NCBI GenBank assembly: GCA_040507985.1
Contig: JBEVNR010000037.1
Coordinates: forward strand, 1 to 60,334
Direction: 5' to 3'
Source: JBEVNR01 sp040507985
GTDB taxonomy: Bacteria; Pseudomonadota; Alphaproteobacteria; Rickettsiales; UBA6187
Length of the DNA stretch: 60,334 nucleotides
Shown here: positions 34,096 through 42,590 of the stretch, one piece after another
Layout of the letters: each line of letters opens with the position of its first letter
Numbering within the stretch: position 1 is the first letter of the stretch
Position numbers and translations under genes: made by a program
The notes under the pieces: generated by a model
What the model was told of the DNA's origin: nothing
Databases searched by the model: none
What the model saw: the letters and a program-made list of their open reading frames with translations, nothing else

Positions 34096-35109
34096 CTACG
34101 CGGTGGCGCGGTTCGATTCGCGCAAACGGTTTTCGAGCATGACGTCCATTTCGGAGAACACGTCGTCCCAACTGCCTTCGGTGGCGGCTTTCGCGTATTC
34201 CGTCACGCGGTTTTCAAAGAAGTTCGCGTGTTCCACGCCGTTTAATATTTCGTCGATCCATGGCAGCGGGTTTTTATGCACCGAATAACGCGTGGGAAGG
34301 CCAAGTTGCGTGAGGCGCCGGTTGCCGATGAAGCGGATATAGTCCTTCACCTGCTCCGGCGTCAGCCCTTGCACCTCTCCCATCTCGAACGCCAGATTGA
34401 TGAAGGCGTCTTCGTGTGCGATGATGGCGTCGCACGAGGCGCCGATTTCTTCCTTCAATTCCTCCGTCCAGATAAACGGATTTTCGGAAATAAACGTCTT
34501 GAACAGGCGAATGATCGAATTGGTGTGCAAGGTTTCGTCGCGCACCGACCACGTCACCACCTGCCCCATGCCCTTCATTTTATTGAATCGGGGAAAGTTC
34601 AGCAAAATGGCGAACGAGGCGAAGAGCTGCAATCCTTCGGTAAAGGCGCCGAACACGGCCAGCGTCTTGGCGATGTTCGCCGCGTCGTCGGCGTGAAAGC
34701 GCTGCATATAGTCGTATTTGTCCTTCATCTCCTTATACGTAAGGAAGGCGCTATACTCGATCTCGGGCATGCCGATCGTGTCGAGCAAATGCGAATAGGC
34801 GGCGATATGCACCGTTTCCATGTTCGAGAAAGCCGAGAGCATCATTTGCACTTCCGTCGGCTTAAACACGCGCGAATATTGGCGCATGTAGCAATTATTC
34901 ACCTCGATGTCGGCTTGCGTGAAGAAGCGAAAGATTTGCGTCAATAGGTTGCGCTCGCTTTCGGTGAGGTTATATTTCCAGTCCTTCACGTCGTCGCCTA
35001 GCGGCACTTCTTCGGGCAGCCAGTGAATTTTCTGTTGGGTATGCCACGCCTCGTAGGCCCACGGATAGTGAAAAGGCTTGTAAATAGGGGCTGCGTCGAG
35101 AAGGCTCAT
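34096..35109 (-). CDS. nrdB: Ribonucleoside-diphosphate reductase, class I beta subunit
   Basis: A 337-residue R2 subunit that houses the di-iron tyrosyl-radical cofactor and pairs with NrdA to make deoxyribonucleotides. The start MSLLDAAPIYKPFHYPWAYE was chosen for its GGAG site; an in-frame start 49 codons upstream gives an unlikely N-terminus. Iron ligands and the radical tyrosine fall in FTQADIEVNNCY and SNMETVHIAAYSHLL. The second ligand set lies in the QLFASFAILLNF to WSVRDETLHTNSI region. nrdA is not adjacent. Confidence 0.95.
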   Translation of the reverse strand: MSLLDAAPIYKPFHYPWAYEAWHTQQKIHWLPEEVPLGDDVKDWKYNLTESERNLLTQIFRFFTQADIEVNNCYMRQYSRVFKPTEVQMMLSAFSNMETVHIAAYSHLLDTIGMPEIEYSAFLTYKEMKDKYDYMQRFHADDAANIAKTLAVFGAFTEGLQLFASFAILLNFPRFNKMKGMGQVVTWSVRDETLHTNSIIRLFKTFISENPFIWTEELKEEIGASCDAIIAHEDAFINLAFEMGEVQGLTPEQVKDYIRFIGNRRLTQLGLPTRYSVHKNPLPWIDEILNGVEHANFFENRVTEYAKAATEGSWDDVFSEMDVMLENRLRESNRATA

Positions 35110-35376
35110 GAAGAAAGGCTCCGAATGGTCCGATTTTTCGCGCGACGAAGACGCGAACGCACCTAAGCATGCCTTACGCAAACGAAAAAGTCGAGCGATA
35201 ATTCCGGCGTCGAGGTCGGCGGCATATGCGTTAGGTTCGATAAAATACCTCCTCATGATTGAAAATTTTATTTATAAATTAATTATTTTATTCCATACTC
35301 ATCGTATGTTGCGCTAATTTTATACAAAATTAATAATTAGCGCATGCGTCTACAGCAAACCGCAGGGTGATGCCAT

Positions 35377-37368
35377 ATGAGCGTGAGAACGCGTTTACGA
35401 ATACGCCGCGTAACTTTACTTTCCGCCGGACTGTCCGCGTTGATATGCGGAGGATACGCAACCCCTCCGGCGTTCGGGCGGAACGCCTCAAAAAGCGATT
35501 TGGAGGCATTCGCCGCCTTAACGCAAGGAAGGGAGGCGCCTGCCTCGGAAAGCGTGTTATATGCCGCCGCCGACGTTACCGCCGTTACGACGGACGCCGC
35601 ACCCGTAAAACCGGCGGAGGCGACGGCGCCGGAGGGCGATCCGTTCGCCGCCCTCGCGGCGGAAAACGCAAAAGGCGATGCGCCTAAAGACGCTCCTGCG
35701 GGCGACGCCGACGCCGCCTCTCCCGCCGCAACCGACGCCGACCTTGCCGACGCGCTTGGCGAGGGCGACGCGGACGCGACCAAGCCGACCGAAGAGCAAA
35801 TTTTCGCCGACGTGAAGGACAACGCGCTGTTTCGCGAGATCGCGACGAAATATCCCTCCTTCACCGACAAGCAATTATTTAAAATCGTCGGCACCTGCGT
35901 CATGTTGCCCCAACATTTGGAACATTGCGTGCCGTTCGCGTGCGAGCAGCTGGAGACGCCGAATCTTTCCGCCAGCCGCAAGCGCGAGGTGATCGGCAGT
36001 TACGACGGCAAGTGCTACTACCGCGAAACGTCGAACAAAGGCGACGTCAAGCACGTGGAATGCGAGCTAACCAAGGAAGAGCAAAAAATACTGGCCGATC
36101 AAATCGCCCTCGACGTCAGCCGCCTCAGCAAAACCGACATACTCGTCGAAGACGCGGCGCGCGAGGCGGCGAAGAAAATATACGACGCCTGCCTTGAGCG
36201 GACGGAGAACAAAGACTCCGGCACCCTGCTCGCCGCGCTTAAGCAACCGCAAGACGACATGCAGCGCATTCGCCAACTATACGTCGATCGGGCCGAACAA
36301 AAGGGCGCCATTTCCGACGCCGTGGCGGAATACCAAATCAGCAAGGAAAAACGCGACCGGTTGCAGCAGGAATTGGTCGGCAGCCTGCGGGAAAAACGGG
36401 AGCTTCCCACCCCGGAGAGCTTTCATCGCAATTTATGGGACGCCTTTCCTGAAAAACCGCAACAAAAGGACCCGGCCTACGCGGAGGCCGAGGCGAACCG
36501 CCGCAAAAGCCTCGCCGAATATCTTAAAAAACTGGAAGATTCGGAATCCGACCTTCCCGCCTCGTTGCGCATGCCGAAGGAATTAAAGGCGGCGATGGCC
36601 GACATTAACGACTATCGGCGGGAAAAACGCGAGCGCGAAGGCGACGTCGTTCCCGTCACCTTGCAATATAGCGATTTTCTCGATACCGGCGCCATTGCGC
36701 TCGGCGATAAAAGCGATAAAAAACCCGAAGGGGAAAAGCCCGCGCCAAGTTTCGTCATTAAGGTGAGCAAAATCGGCTCCGGTCCGGCGTCCGAGAGCGC
36801 CCAGGAAAAACTGTACGAAGCGTTCGACGCGCTCGTGGAGGGGCAATATGCCGCCGCCGTCGCGATGTATAAGGAAGTGTTGGCCGAAAAGCCGGACAAC
36901 GCCGACGCCCTTTTCGGCATTGCCGGCGCCTACCATAAATTAGGGCAAGTCGCCCAGGCGCGTCCGTATTACGAAAAAGGCGTCGCCTTGGCGCCGGAGC
37001 GCGACGACATGCTGAACAACTTCCTTGCCTTGCTGGGCGAAGAGTCTCCGGAAAATTCGTTGATAGAACTGAAGAAATTAGAGGCCGTCTCGCCCGACCT
37101 TGCCGCCGTTCCCGCGCAAATCGGCATTATTTATTATAATTTGAAGGATTATTCCTCCGCCGTCGCCGCCCTCAAGCGCGCCGTCGCCATAGACGACGAC
37201 AACGGCTACTACCTTTATAATCTGGCGGTTGCGCTCGATAAGGGAGGAAAGGCGTCGGAAGCTTCCTACTACTATAATAAATATTTGAGGGTGCCGGAAA
37301 AAGGCCGCGCCGTCGCTTCGCGCGACGTGGTGGAGGCAAGGATAGCGTCGCTTGAGCTAAGCAGGTAA
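35377..37368 (+). CDS. Exported TPR protein with a disordered Ala/Asp-rich N-terminal part
   Basis: A 663-residue protein. A signal-peptide-like or membrane N-terminus (residues about 8-33) is followed by an Ala/Asp/Pro-rich linker (40-130). A central domain (about 140-260) contains Cys residues in pairs (GTCVMLPQHLEHCVPFAC, GKCYYRE, HVECEL). A charged coiled-coil region (260-440) and tetratricopeptide repeats (about 490-650: EGQYAAAVAMYKEVLAEKPD, GQVAQARPYYEKGVALAPE, KDYSSAVAALKRAVAIDDD) complete it. The form suggests a periplasmic scaffold. A link to the pilus genes at 55-58 kb is possible but unproven. SD-like AGGGTGA precedes the ATG. Confidence 0.75.
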   Translation: MSVRTRLRIRRVTLLSAGLSALICGGYATPPAFGRNASKSDLEAFAALTQGREAPASESVLYAAADVTAVTTDAAPVKPAEATAPEGDPFAALAAENAKGDAPKDAPAGDADAASPAATDADLADALGEGDADATKPTEEQIFADVKDNALFREIATKYPSFTDKQLFKIVGTCVMLPQHLEHCVPFACEQLETPNLSASRKREVIGSYDGKCYYRETSNKGDVKHVECELTKEEQKILADQIALDVSRLSKTDILVEDAAREAAKKIYDACLERTENKDSGTLLAALKQPQDDMQRIRQLYVDRAEQKGAISDAVAEYQISKEKRDRLQQELVGSLREKRELPTPESFHRNLWDAFPEKPQQKDPAYAEAEANRRKSLAEYLKKLEDSESDLPASLRMPKELKAAMADINDYRREKREREGDVVPVTLQYSDFLDTGAIALGDKSDKKPEGEKPAPSFVIKVSKIGSGPASESAQEKLYEAFDALVEGQYAAAVAMYKEVLAEKPDNADALFGIAGAYHKLGQVAQARPYYEKGVALAPERDDMLNNFLALLGEESPENSLIELKKLEAVSPDLAAVPAQIGIIYYNLKDYSSAVAALKRAVAIDDDNGYYLYNLAVALDKGGKASEASYYYNKYLRVPEKGRAVASRDVVEARIASLELSR

Positions 37369-37545
37369 CGCAATGCCTTAATCTATGCCTGCATGCGGGC
37401 AGGAACGGGGCGTTTTCTTGCCATGCCGGAAAACGACGCGCATAATAATATTATTTTCTTTTTTTATCGCATAAAGACAAGGCAATAAGCGCACGCAACG
37501 ATTCCCGACGGCCGGCCGCCGAGAAGGAAAGAGAGGCGAAGACGA

Positions 37546-38415
37546 TTAGAGGACGATCTTACCGTCGGAGGGAATATTTTTAAATTGTAAAGAAAAGCTA
37601 CCCTTCAGCGTTTCGTATGATTCTAGTGCGGATGAAATCTTTCCGTTTTCTTCTGTGCCGGAGGACGTCCATCCATGCGAAAGCACCTGATGAATAGCAA
37701 ATGCTATCGTGTCTTTCACGTCTTTGAGTCCTTTGGTAAGCAGTTCGTCGGAAAGGTCGAGGTCATGCTTCCACGTGAGCGCTTTTTCCGGTTCAACGCC
37801 AAACGCTTCATTCAAGAGCGCCAATAGGGCTGAACGCGCGTCAAATTTCTCGTCTTCCGAAGCGAAAGAAAAAGCATGTAGGGTGTCGGAAGCCGTATAC
37901 ACGACCTCGTTAGAATCCGGATACTTAGCGTAGAGTTTCGGAGCGTCCGAAACGAAGCGAAGAAAATAGAGGGCGTTTACGATTCTATAGCTTTTTTTGG
38001 CCCATTCAGCCATGTTTTCACGCTGTGTCTTTGCTGTTTCCAGAGCTTGCCTTGCCGTATTGAGGTCTTTTTGTATCGCTTTTTTCATGTTGGAAAAGGC
38101 ATCGGCGGCTTCACTCGGAAGGGAGGAGTTATCATTTTCTTGCTCCTCGTTAAGCGCTTCCTCCAAGGTTGCTCTTTGAGGATCCGTCTTATCTAATCGT
38201 CTGATCTTCTTCCGGATGGAACTTTGCCTTTCCTTTGATTCTGCTTGCTTATCCCGCAAGAGTGTGGCTTGTTTTTGGTGTATGCTCTCGAGTTCGGCGG
38301 TACGTTCTGCAATGTTGCGCTCAAGTTCCGGAATACGTGCTTCAGCCTCTTTTTTAAGAGCGTTGTTATGAGCCAACAATTTTTCCGGCCAATTGGATTT
38401 GTAACGGGAATCCAT
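37546..38415 (-). CDS. Orphan coiled-coil protein
   Basis: A 289-residue cytoplasmic-looking protein. Residues about 15-150 are a highly charged heptad-like coiled coil (ALKKEAEARIPELERNIAER, RKKIRRLDKTDPQRATLEEA, a short acidic break, then AIQKDLNTARQALETAKTQR). Residues 150-289 form a mixed globular part ending KNIPSDGKIVL. No family is recognised. There is no Shine-Dalgarno; the context is GTCGACATGG. It may be a secreted effector or a structural protein. Confidence 0.5.
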   Translation of the reverse strand: MDSRYKSNWPEKLLAHNNALKKEAEARIPELERNIAERTAELESIHQKQATLLRDKQAESKERQSSIRKKIRRLDKTDPQRATLEEALNEEQENDNSSLPSEAADAFSNMKKAIQKDLNTARQALETAKTQRENMAEWAKKSYRIVNALYFLRFVSDAPKLYAKYPDSNEVVYTASDTLHAFSFASEDEKFDARSALLALLNEAFGVEPEKALTWKHDLDLSDELLTKGLKDVKDTIAFAIHQVLSHGWTSSGTEENGKISSALESYETLKGSFSLQFKNIPSDGKIVL

Positions 38416-38691
38416 GTCGACGAAAACTAAATGAATCGGATGTGCGGCGAACTCGTCGGGCGAAGCGCAGGAAAACGAAAAAGGCGGGTGAAAAGTTCAG
38501 GACGCGTAGAAGTAAGCTAATGTACCTTCTTATATAAAAGAATTATTAAATATTTTTTACAAAAATATAGTGTGCTCCCAGGGCAAAAACATGAATTAAC
38601 CGATTAATAATTTTTCATGCGTTATTAAAAAAATAAAAAAATCGCCAAAATTCTTTTTGCGCAAGCGGATGGCGGAATACATCGAACCATT
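38416..38691. other. AT-rich intergenic region with no gene
   Basis: The upstream leader of the coiled-coil orphan and the downstream side of the GNAT gene. It holds only A/T runs and no frame that I can support. Confidence 0.5.
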
Positions 38692-38711
38692 TAGGCCGTA
38701 TGCACTTTTTT
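38692..38711 (+). repeat. Dispersed short repeat, solo copy
   Basis: TAGGCCGTATGCACTTTTTT, matching the left end of the 32300-32520 element. It lies 11 bases beyond the stop of the GNAT gene. Confidence 0.6.
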
Positions 38712-38722
38712 CCCCTGTCGCG

Positions 38723-39292
38723 CTACAGCAACGAACGATCCAACACTTTATAGTAGAATTTTCCGGGAAGCACCTTTCCGTCCAGTTTTTCGTAGGCGTC
38801 GAGCGTTCCCCAACAAATGAAGCCGCGCTCCTCATAGGCTTCGATGGCGTCTTGCATGTCGGCGCGGACGCTGGCGCGCAAGACGCCAAGCCCGTATTCC
38901 TGCGCCTCGCGCTCGCAAAACGCCAACAAATCTTTCGCCAGTCCGTGTCCTCGCGCCCAGTTGACGACGAAATGATTTTCCACCAATGCGGCGAAGCTGG
39001 ACGTTTGGTTGATGGGAGACGGGCGAAGAAATTGTATCGCCCCGCCGATCACGCCGTCGATGCGCCCGATGATGAGCACGCGCTCCGGCACCATGAGCAC
39101 GCCCTTCCAGTAGCTTTCGAGGCGCCCGCGCGCCAGGGGTTCGCTGCGATGCAGCCCAACGGTGAAGCCGTTGCGCACGTCCAGCACCGCCTGTTCGGTC
39201 GCTTCGCATAGCTCCGACAAATCGGCCGGCGACAAGGTTTCGACCGCTTGGATGTGGGCGAAAAGTTTTCTGGCGTCTGCGGCGTCGGGCAT
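38723..39292 (-). CDS. GNAT-family N-acetyltransferase
   Basis: A 189-residue protein with a GNAT fold: an N-terminal helix pair, VLIIGRIDGVIGGAIQFLRP (beta-hairpin), NHFVVNWARGHGLAKDLLAFCERE where the acetyl-CoA loop normally has QxxGxG/A (here ARGHGLAKDLL), and LRASVRADMQDAIEAYEERGFI with the typical AxxxYexxGF ending. The substrate cannot be told; small-molecule or protein acetylation are both possible. It lies between the coiled-coil orphan and hisH on the same strand. Confidence 0.88.
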   Translation of the reverse strand: MPDAADARKLFAHIQAVETLSPADLSELCEATEQAVLDVRNGFTVGLHRSEPLARGRLESYWKGVLMVPERVLIIGRIDGVIGGAIQFLRPSPINQTSSFAALVENHFVVNWARGHGLAKDLLAFCEREAQEYGLGVLRASVRADMQDAIEAYEERGFICWGTLDAYEKLDGKVLPGKFYYKVLDRSLL

Positions 39293-39326
39293 GGCGATCG
39301 TCCTTTACGGCGTTAATAAAAGCATA

Positions 39327-39974
39327 TTACTCTTTTTCACAAAATAGACGCAACATCCTTATGCCGAAATCCGAACTTTTTTCCGGATGGAACTGCGTCG
39401 CCCATATGTTCCCTTTGGCGATAAGCGAAGTGAACTCGCGGCCATATTCCGTCGTGGCGCGCATCCACGAGGGGTCGTTTAGCGTCATGGCGTAGGAATG
39501 GACGAAATAGGCGTGGGAAGGCAGTTCCATTTCTTTCCATAGCGACGCCTCTCCGACGCCTTGTACCATGTTCCACCCCATATGCGGCACGATCAACGCG
39601 TCGTCGTCGTTTCGGGCGAGGGGTCGTACCTCGGCGTCCACCCATCCCAATCCCTCGCGCTCTCCGAATTCAAAACCTTTCCTGGCCAAAAGCTGCATGC
39701 CCACGCACACGCCGAGAAAGGGAGTTTTATGGACGTGGACGGCTTTTTCGAGGGCGTCCGTCACGCCGGGCGCGGCCTTCAGCCCCGCGAGACAATCGCC
39801 GAACGCCCCTACGCCGGGCAATACGATATGGGTGGCGCTTGATATGTCGGCGGCGTCGGACGTCAGCGCGACGTCTCCCGTTTTGCCTGATTCCCTTAAC
39901 GCGCGCTCGCACGCCTTTTGCATGGAGTGCAAGTTGCCCGATCCGTAATCGACGATACGCAGCCGGATCGGCAT
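39327..39974 (-). CDS. hisH: Imidazole glycerol phosphate synthase, glutamine amidotransferase subunit
   Basis: A 215-residue class I amidotransferase that feeds ammonia to HisF in histidine synthesis. Seen: IVDYGSGNLHSM (7-18), the oxyanion segment VLPGVGAFGDCLAGL, the nucleophile block FLGVCVGMQLLARKG, and the His/Glu pair in ATQFHPEKSSDFG. It directly abuts asd (no gap). No hisF, hisA or other his gene is in the window, which is unusual because hisH is normally in a his cluster. Confidence 0.93.
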   Translation of the reverse strand: MPIRLRIVDYGSGNLHSMQKACERALRESGKTGDVALTSDAADISSATHIVLPGVGAFGDCLAGLKAAPGVTDALEKAVHVHKTPFLGVCVGMQLLARKGFEFGEREGLGWVDAEVRPLARNDDDALIVPHMGWNMVQGVGEASLWKEMELPSHAYFVHSYAMTLNDPSWMRATTEYGREFTSLIAKGNIWATQFHPEKSSDFGIRMLRLFCEKE

Positions 39975-40985
39975 TTATAAATAATCCTTCGCCACCAATT
40001 CCGCGATCTGCACCGAATTAAGCGCCGCGCCCTTGCGTAAATTGTCGGCCACCACCCACATGTTAAGCGCGTTGGCGGAAGAATCCCTGCGCAACCGCGA
40101 TACGAACACCTCGTCTTCCCGCACGCATTCTATTTGCGTGGCGTAGGCTTGCGACGATTCCGGATCGATATAGCGCACGCCCGGCGCGCGCCTAAGGGAA
40201 TCGGCGGCGGCGGCGACGTCGACAGGTTTCTCGCATTCGATGTTTACCGTTTCCGCATGGCCGACAAAGACGGGAATGCGCACGCACGAGGCGCTGACGG
40301 CAATATTCGGATCAAGAATTTTTTGCGTTTCCACCCGCATTTTCCATTCCTCCTTCGTCTCGCCCGTCTCCATAAAGACGTCGATATGCGGAATGGCGTT
40401 GAAGGCGATTTGCTTGGTGAAGTTGACCGGCGGCAATTTGCGGTTTTCGTAGATGCCCTTGGTTTGGACGAAAAGTTCGTCCATCGGTTTTTTGCCGCCG
40501 CCGGACACCGATTGGTAGGTGGAAACGACGATGCGCGTAATCGTAAACAGATCGTGCAACGGCTTGAGCGCGACCACCATTTGAATGGTGGAACAATTCG
40601 GGTTGGCGATGAGGTTCGTATGCTCAAGCAGCTTCAGCGCGTCCGGATTGACCTCCGGCACGACGAGGGGCACGTCTTCCCGCATGCGGAAACACGAGGA
40701 GTTGTCCACCACGATCGCCCCTTTGTCGGCGGCCTTCATGCCGTAAACCGCCGAGACGGACGATCCGGCGGAGAATAACGCGAGATCGGTGCCGGCGAAG
40801 TCGTACTTCTCTAAATCTTGCACTTTCAGTACGTGTACGTCGCCGAAACTGACCTCCTTGCCGACCGAGGACGACGAAGCAAGCGCGACGACCTCAGAGA
40901 CGGGAAACTCGCGCTCTTTTAAAATCGTCAGCATTTCCCTGCCGACGCTGCCCGTCGCGCCGACGACGGCGACTTTATATCCCAT
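39975..40985 (-). CDS. asd: Aspartate-semialdehyde dehydrogenase
   Basis: A 336-residue NADPH enzyme at the branch of lysine (and diaminopimelate), threonine and methionine synthesis. Seen: VVGATGSVGREMLTIL (about 6-21), ALFSAGSSVSAVYG, the catalytic Cys in NPNCSTIQMVVALKPL (about 128-143), and QSVSGGGKKPMDEL, a loop of the Gram-negative type. It is upstream of hisH on the same strand with zero intervening bases. Confidence 0.95.
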   Translation of the reverse strand: MGYKVAVVGATGSVGREMLTILKEREFPVSEVVALASSSSVGKEVSFGDVHVLKVQDLEKYDFAGTDLALFSAGSSVSAVYGMKAADKGAIVVDNSSCFRMREDVPLVVPEVNPDALKLLEHTNLIANPNCSTIQMVVALKPLHDLFTITRIVVSTYQSVSGGGKKPMDELFVQTKGIYENRKLPPVNFTKQIAFNAIPHIDVFMETGETKEEWKMRVETQKILDPNIAVSASCVRIPVFVGHAETVNIECEKPVDVAAAADSLRRAPGVRYIDPESSQAYATQIECVREDEVFVSRLRRDSSANALNMWVVADNLRKGAALNSVQIAELVAKDYL

Positions 40986-41067
40986 AAATTTTTTAACGCT
41001 TCTGCATAATTGTACAAAATTATTTTTATGCCGGAACTCCTGCTCCGTCGCAAGGGATATTATCGTT

Positions 41068-41649
41068 TTAAAATAACTCCGGGTCGCCTCCGTCGTGCCG
41101 TTCCTTTACTATCGTGTTGCGGTACGCCGTCTCGCGGCTGGTTAAGGTTTTAATGAGTCTGTCGTCCTCTCCGCCGATTTTTCTCATCATCACTTTTCCG
41201 TCGAGCGGATAGTAATGCAGGCGTCTCGGCTGCTTGCCGCCCAAATCTTTCACCAGCGGTTTCATGCCTTCCTTGCGTAAATATTCCAGCACGAACGTGG
41301 CGTTGGCCGTACCGATGGCCATGGCGGAATCGATTAAGTCGCTGCCGCCGAACACCTTGACCTCCAGCCGCTCGCGCCGCCCGCCGGCCTTTAGCAATTC
41401 GTTGATGAGCTTCTCCATCGCGAACGCGCCGTAGCGCGCGCTTTCCGACGCCGCCCCCTCGTCTTTGCCGGGCAGAAGAAAATGGTTCATTCCTCCCACT
41501 CCCGCGATCGGATCGCGAATGCACGCCGCGACGCACGATCCTAAAATAGTGACGATGTAGACGTTTTTTTTGTTGGTGACGTGGTAATCGCCGGAATAAA
41601 TGTGGTGCGCGTTATACGCCGCGTCGGCGCCGCTCGGTATGGGCGTCAT
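41068..41649 (-). CDS. cheD: Chemoreceptor glutamine deamidase CheD
   Basis: A 193-residue protein that deamidates chemoreceptors and modulates chemotaxis adaptation. Seen: the catalytic Cys in TILGSCVAACIRDP and the His in GGMNHFLLPG, with RYGAFAMEKLINELLK and KVFGGSDLIDSAMAIG following. The start was set at the ATG that overlaps the cheR stop (ATGA) rather than an upstream in-frame codon inside cheR. It is paired with cheR; no cheA, cheW or receptor gene is in the window. Confidence 0.93.
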   Translation of the reverse strand: MTPIPSGADAAYNAHHIYSGDYHVTNKKNVYIVTILGSCVAACIRDPIAGVGGMNHFLLPGKDEGAASESARYGAFAMEKLINELLKAGGRRERLEVKVFGGSDLIDSAMAIGTANATFVLEYLRKEGMKPLVKDLGGKQPRRLHYYPLDGKVMMRKIGGEDDRLIKTLTSRETAYRNTIVKERHDGGDPELF

Positions 41650-42497
41650 GCGTTCCTTTCTCCTTGTCCGCACTTGCGGTACATGGTACGTCCTTCCCGC
41701 GTATAGTTTTTCGCCGCCGGCCCGTGCAGGTTTTCGGAATGGCCGATGCACAGCATGCCGCTTTTCTCCATGACGGCGTCGATTTTTTGATAGAGCGTCT
41801 CTTGCGTTTGCTGGTCGAAGTAAATCACCACGTTTCGGCAAAACACGACGGCGTAGAGGCGCTTCATTGGCCATGCGTGCATGAGGTTAAGTTGCCGAAA
41901 CGCCACCATTCTCTTCACCTCGGGCGCGATGCGCATCACCCCGTCGCTTTTATCGTATTTGGCATATTTTTTATATTCCGGAGGAAATTTTTCCAGCATC
42001 TCGCCCGGATACGTTCCGCCTTCCCCTTGCGCGATCATGTTGCTGTCAAGGTCGGTGGCCAGAATGCGAACGGAAGCGCCGCCTTTGGCCGTTTCCTGCG
42101 CGCGCGCCGCCACGCAGGCCATGGAATACGGTTCTTGTCCGCTAGACGACGCCGTAGACCATAGCAAAATTGGCGAAGCGGATTTGCGCTTGCGCAACTC
42201 CTCGCACAAAAACGCATATAAATAATCGAAGTGATGGCCTTCGCGGAAGAAATGCGTGACGTTGGTCGTCATCGCGTTAATGAAATTGCCGAATTCTTCG
42301 CCGTTCGCTTCGATAAAATTAAGATAATCGCGAAAATTGGTGAAGTTATTCGCGCGTATGCGTGAGGCGAGCCGCGCGTACACCATGTTACGCTTGCGCT
42401 GCTCCAGATGAATGCCCGTTTCTTTTTTTATCAGGGCGGCAATGTCGGAGAAGTCCTTATCTCCGAACGCAAACCCCTGTTCCAATGACGTCGCCAT
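41646..42497 (-). CDS. cheR: Chemotaxis protein methyltransferase CheR
   Basis: A 283-residue SAM-dependent methyltransferase that methylates glutamates of chemoreceptors. It has an N-terminal helical domain (IKKETGIHLEQRKRNMVYARL) and a SAM-binding domain with LLWSTASSSGQEPYSMA (family form xWSAACSTGEEPYS, with the Cys replaced). ILATDLDSNMIAQ and VVFCRNVVIYFDQQTQ follow. The gene precedes cheD with a four-base overlap. Confidence 0.95.
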   Translation of the reverse strand: MATSLEQGFAFGDKDFSDIAALIKKETGIHLEQRKRNMVYARLASRIRANNFTNFRDYLNFIEANGEEFGNFINAMTTNVTHFFREGHHFDYLYAFLCEELRKRKSASPILLWSTASSSGQEPYSMACVAARAQETAKGGASVRILATDLDSNMIAQGEGGTYPGEMLEKFPPEYKKYAKYDKSDGVMRIAPEVKRMVAFRQLNLMHAWPMKRLYAVVFCRNVVIYFDQQTQETLYQKIDAVMEKSGMLCIGHSENLHGPAAKNYTREGRTMYRKCGQGERNA

Positions 42498-42590
42498 GCT
42501 TTCCCCTTATATGCATGGAAACATCTTATAGTTGAATATTAAAAATTAAATTAATTCTTCCGGAAAAGGGTAAAAATGCAATGCGATTGA

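Noticed and set aside
41650..41874. N-terminal extension of CheD
   Set aside because: This stretch is the end of cheR in another frame; the ATGA overlap start is the natural one.
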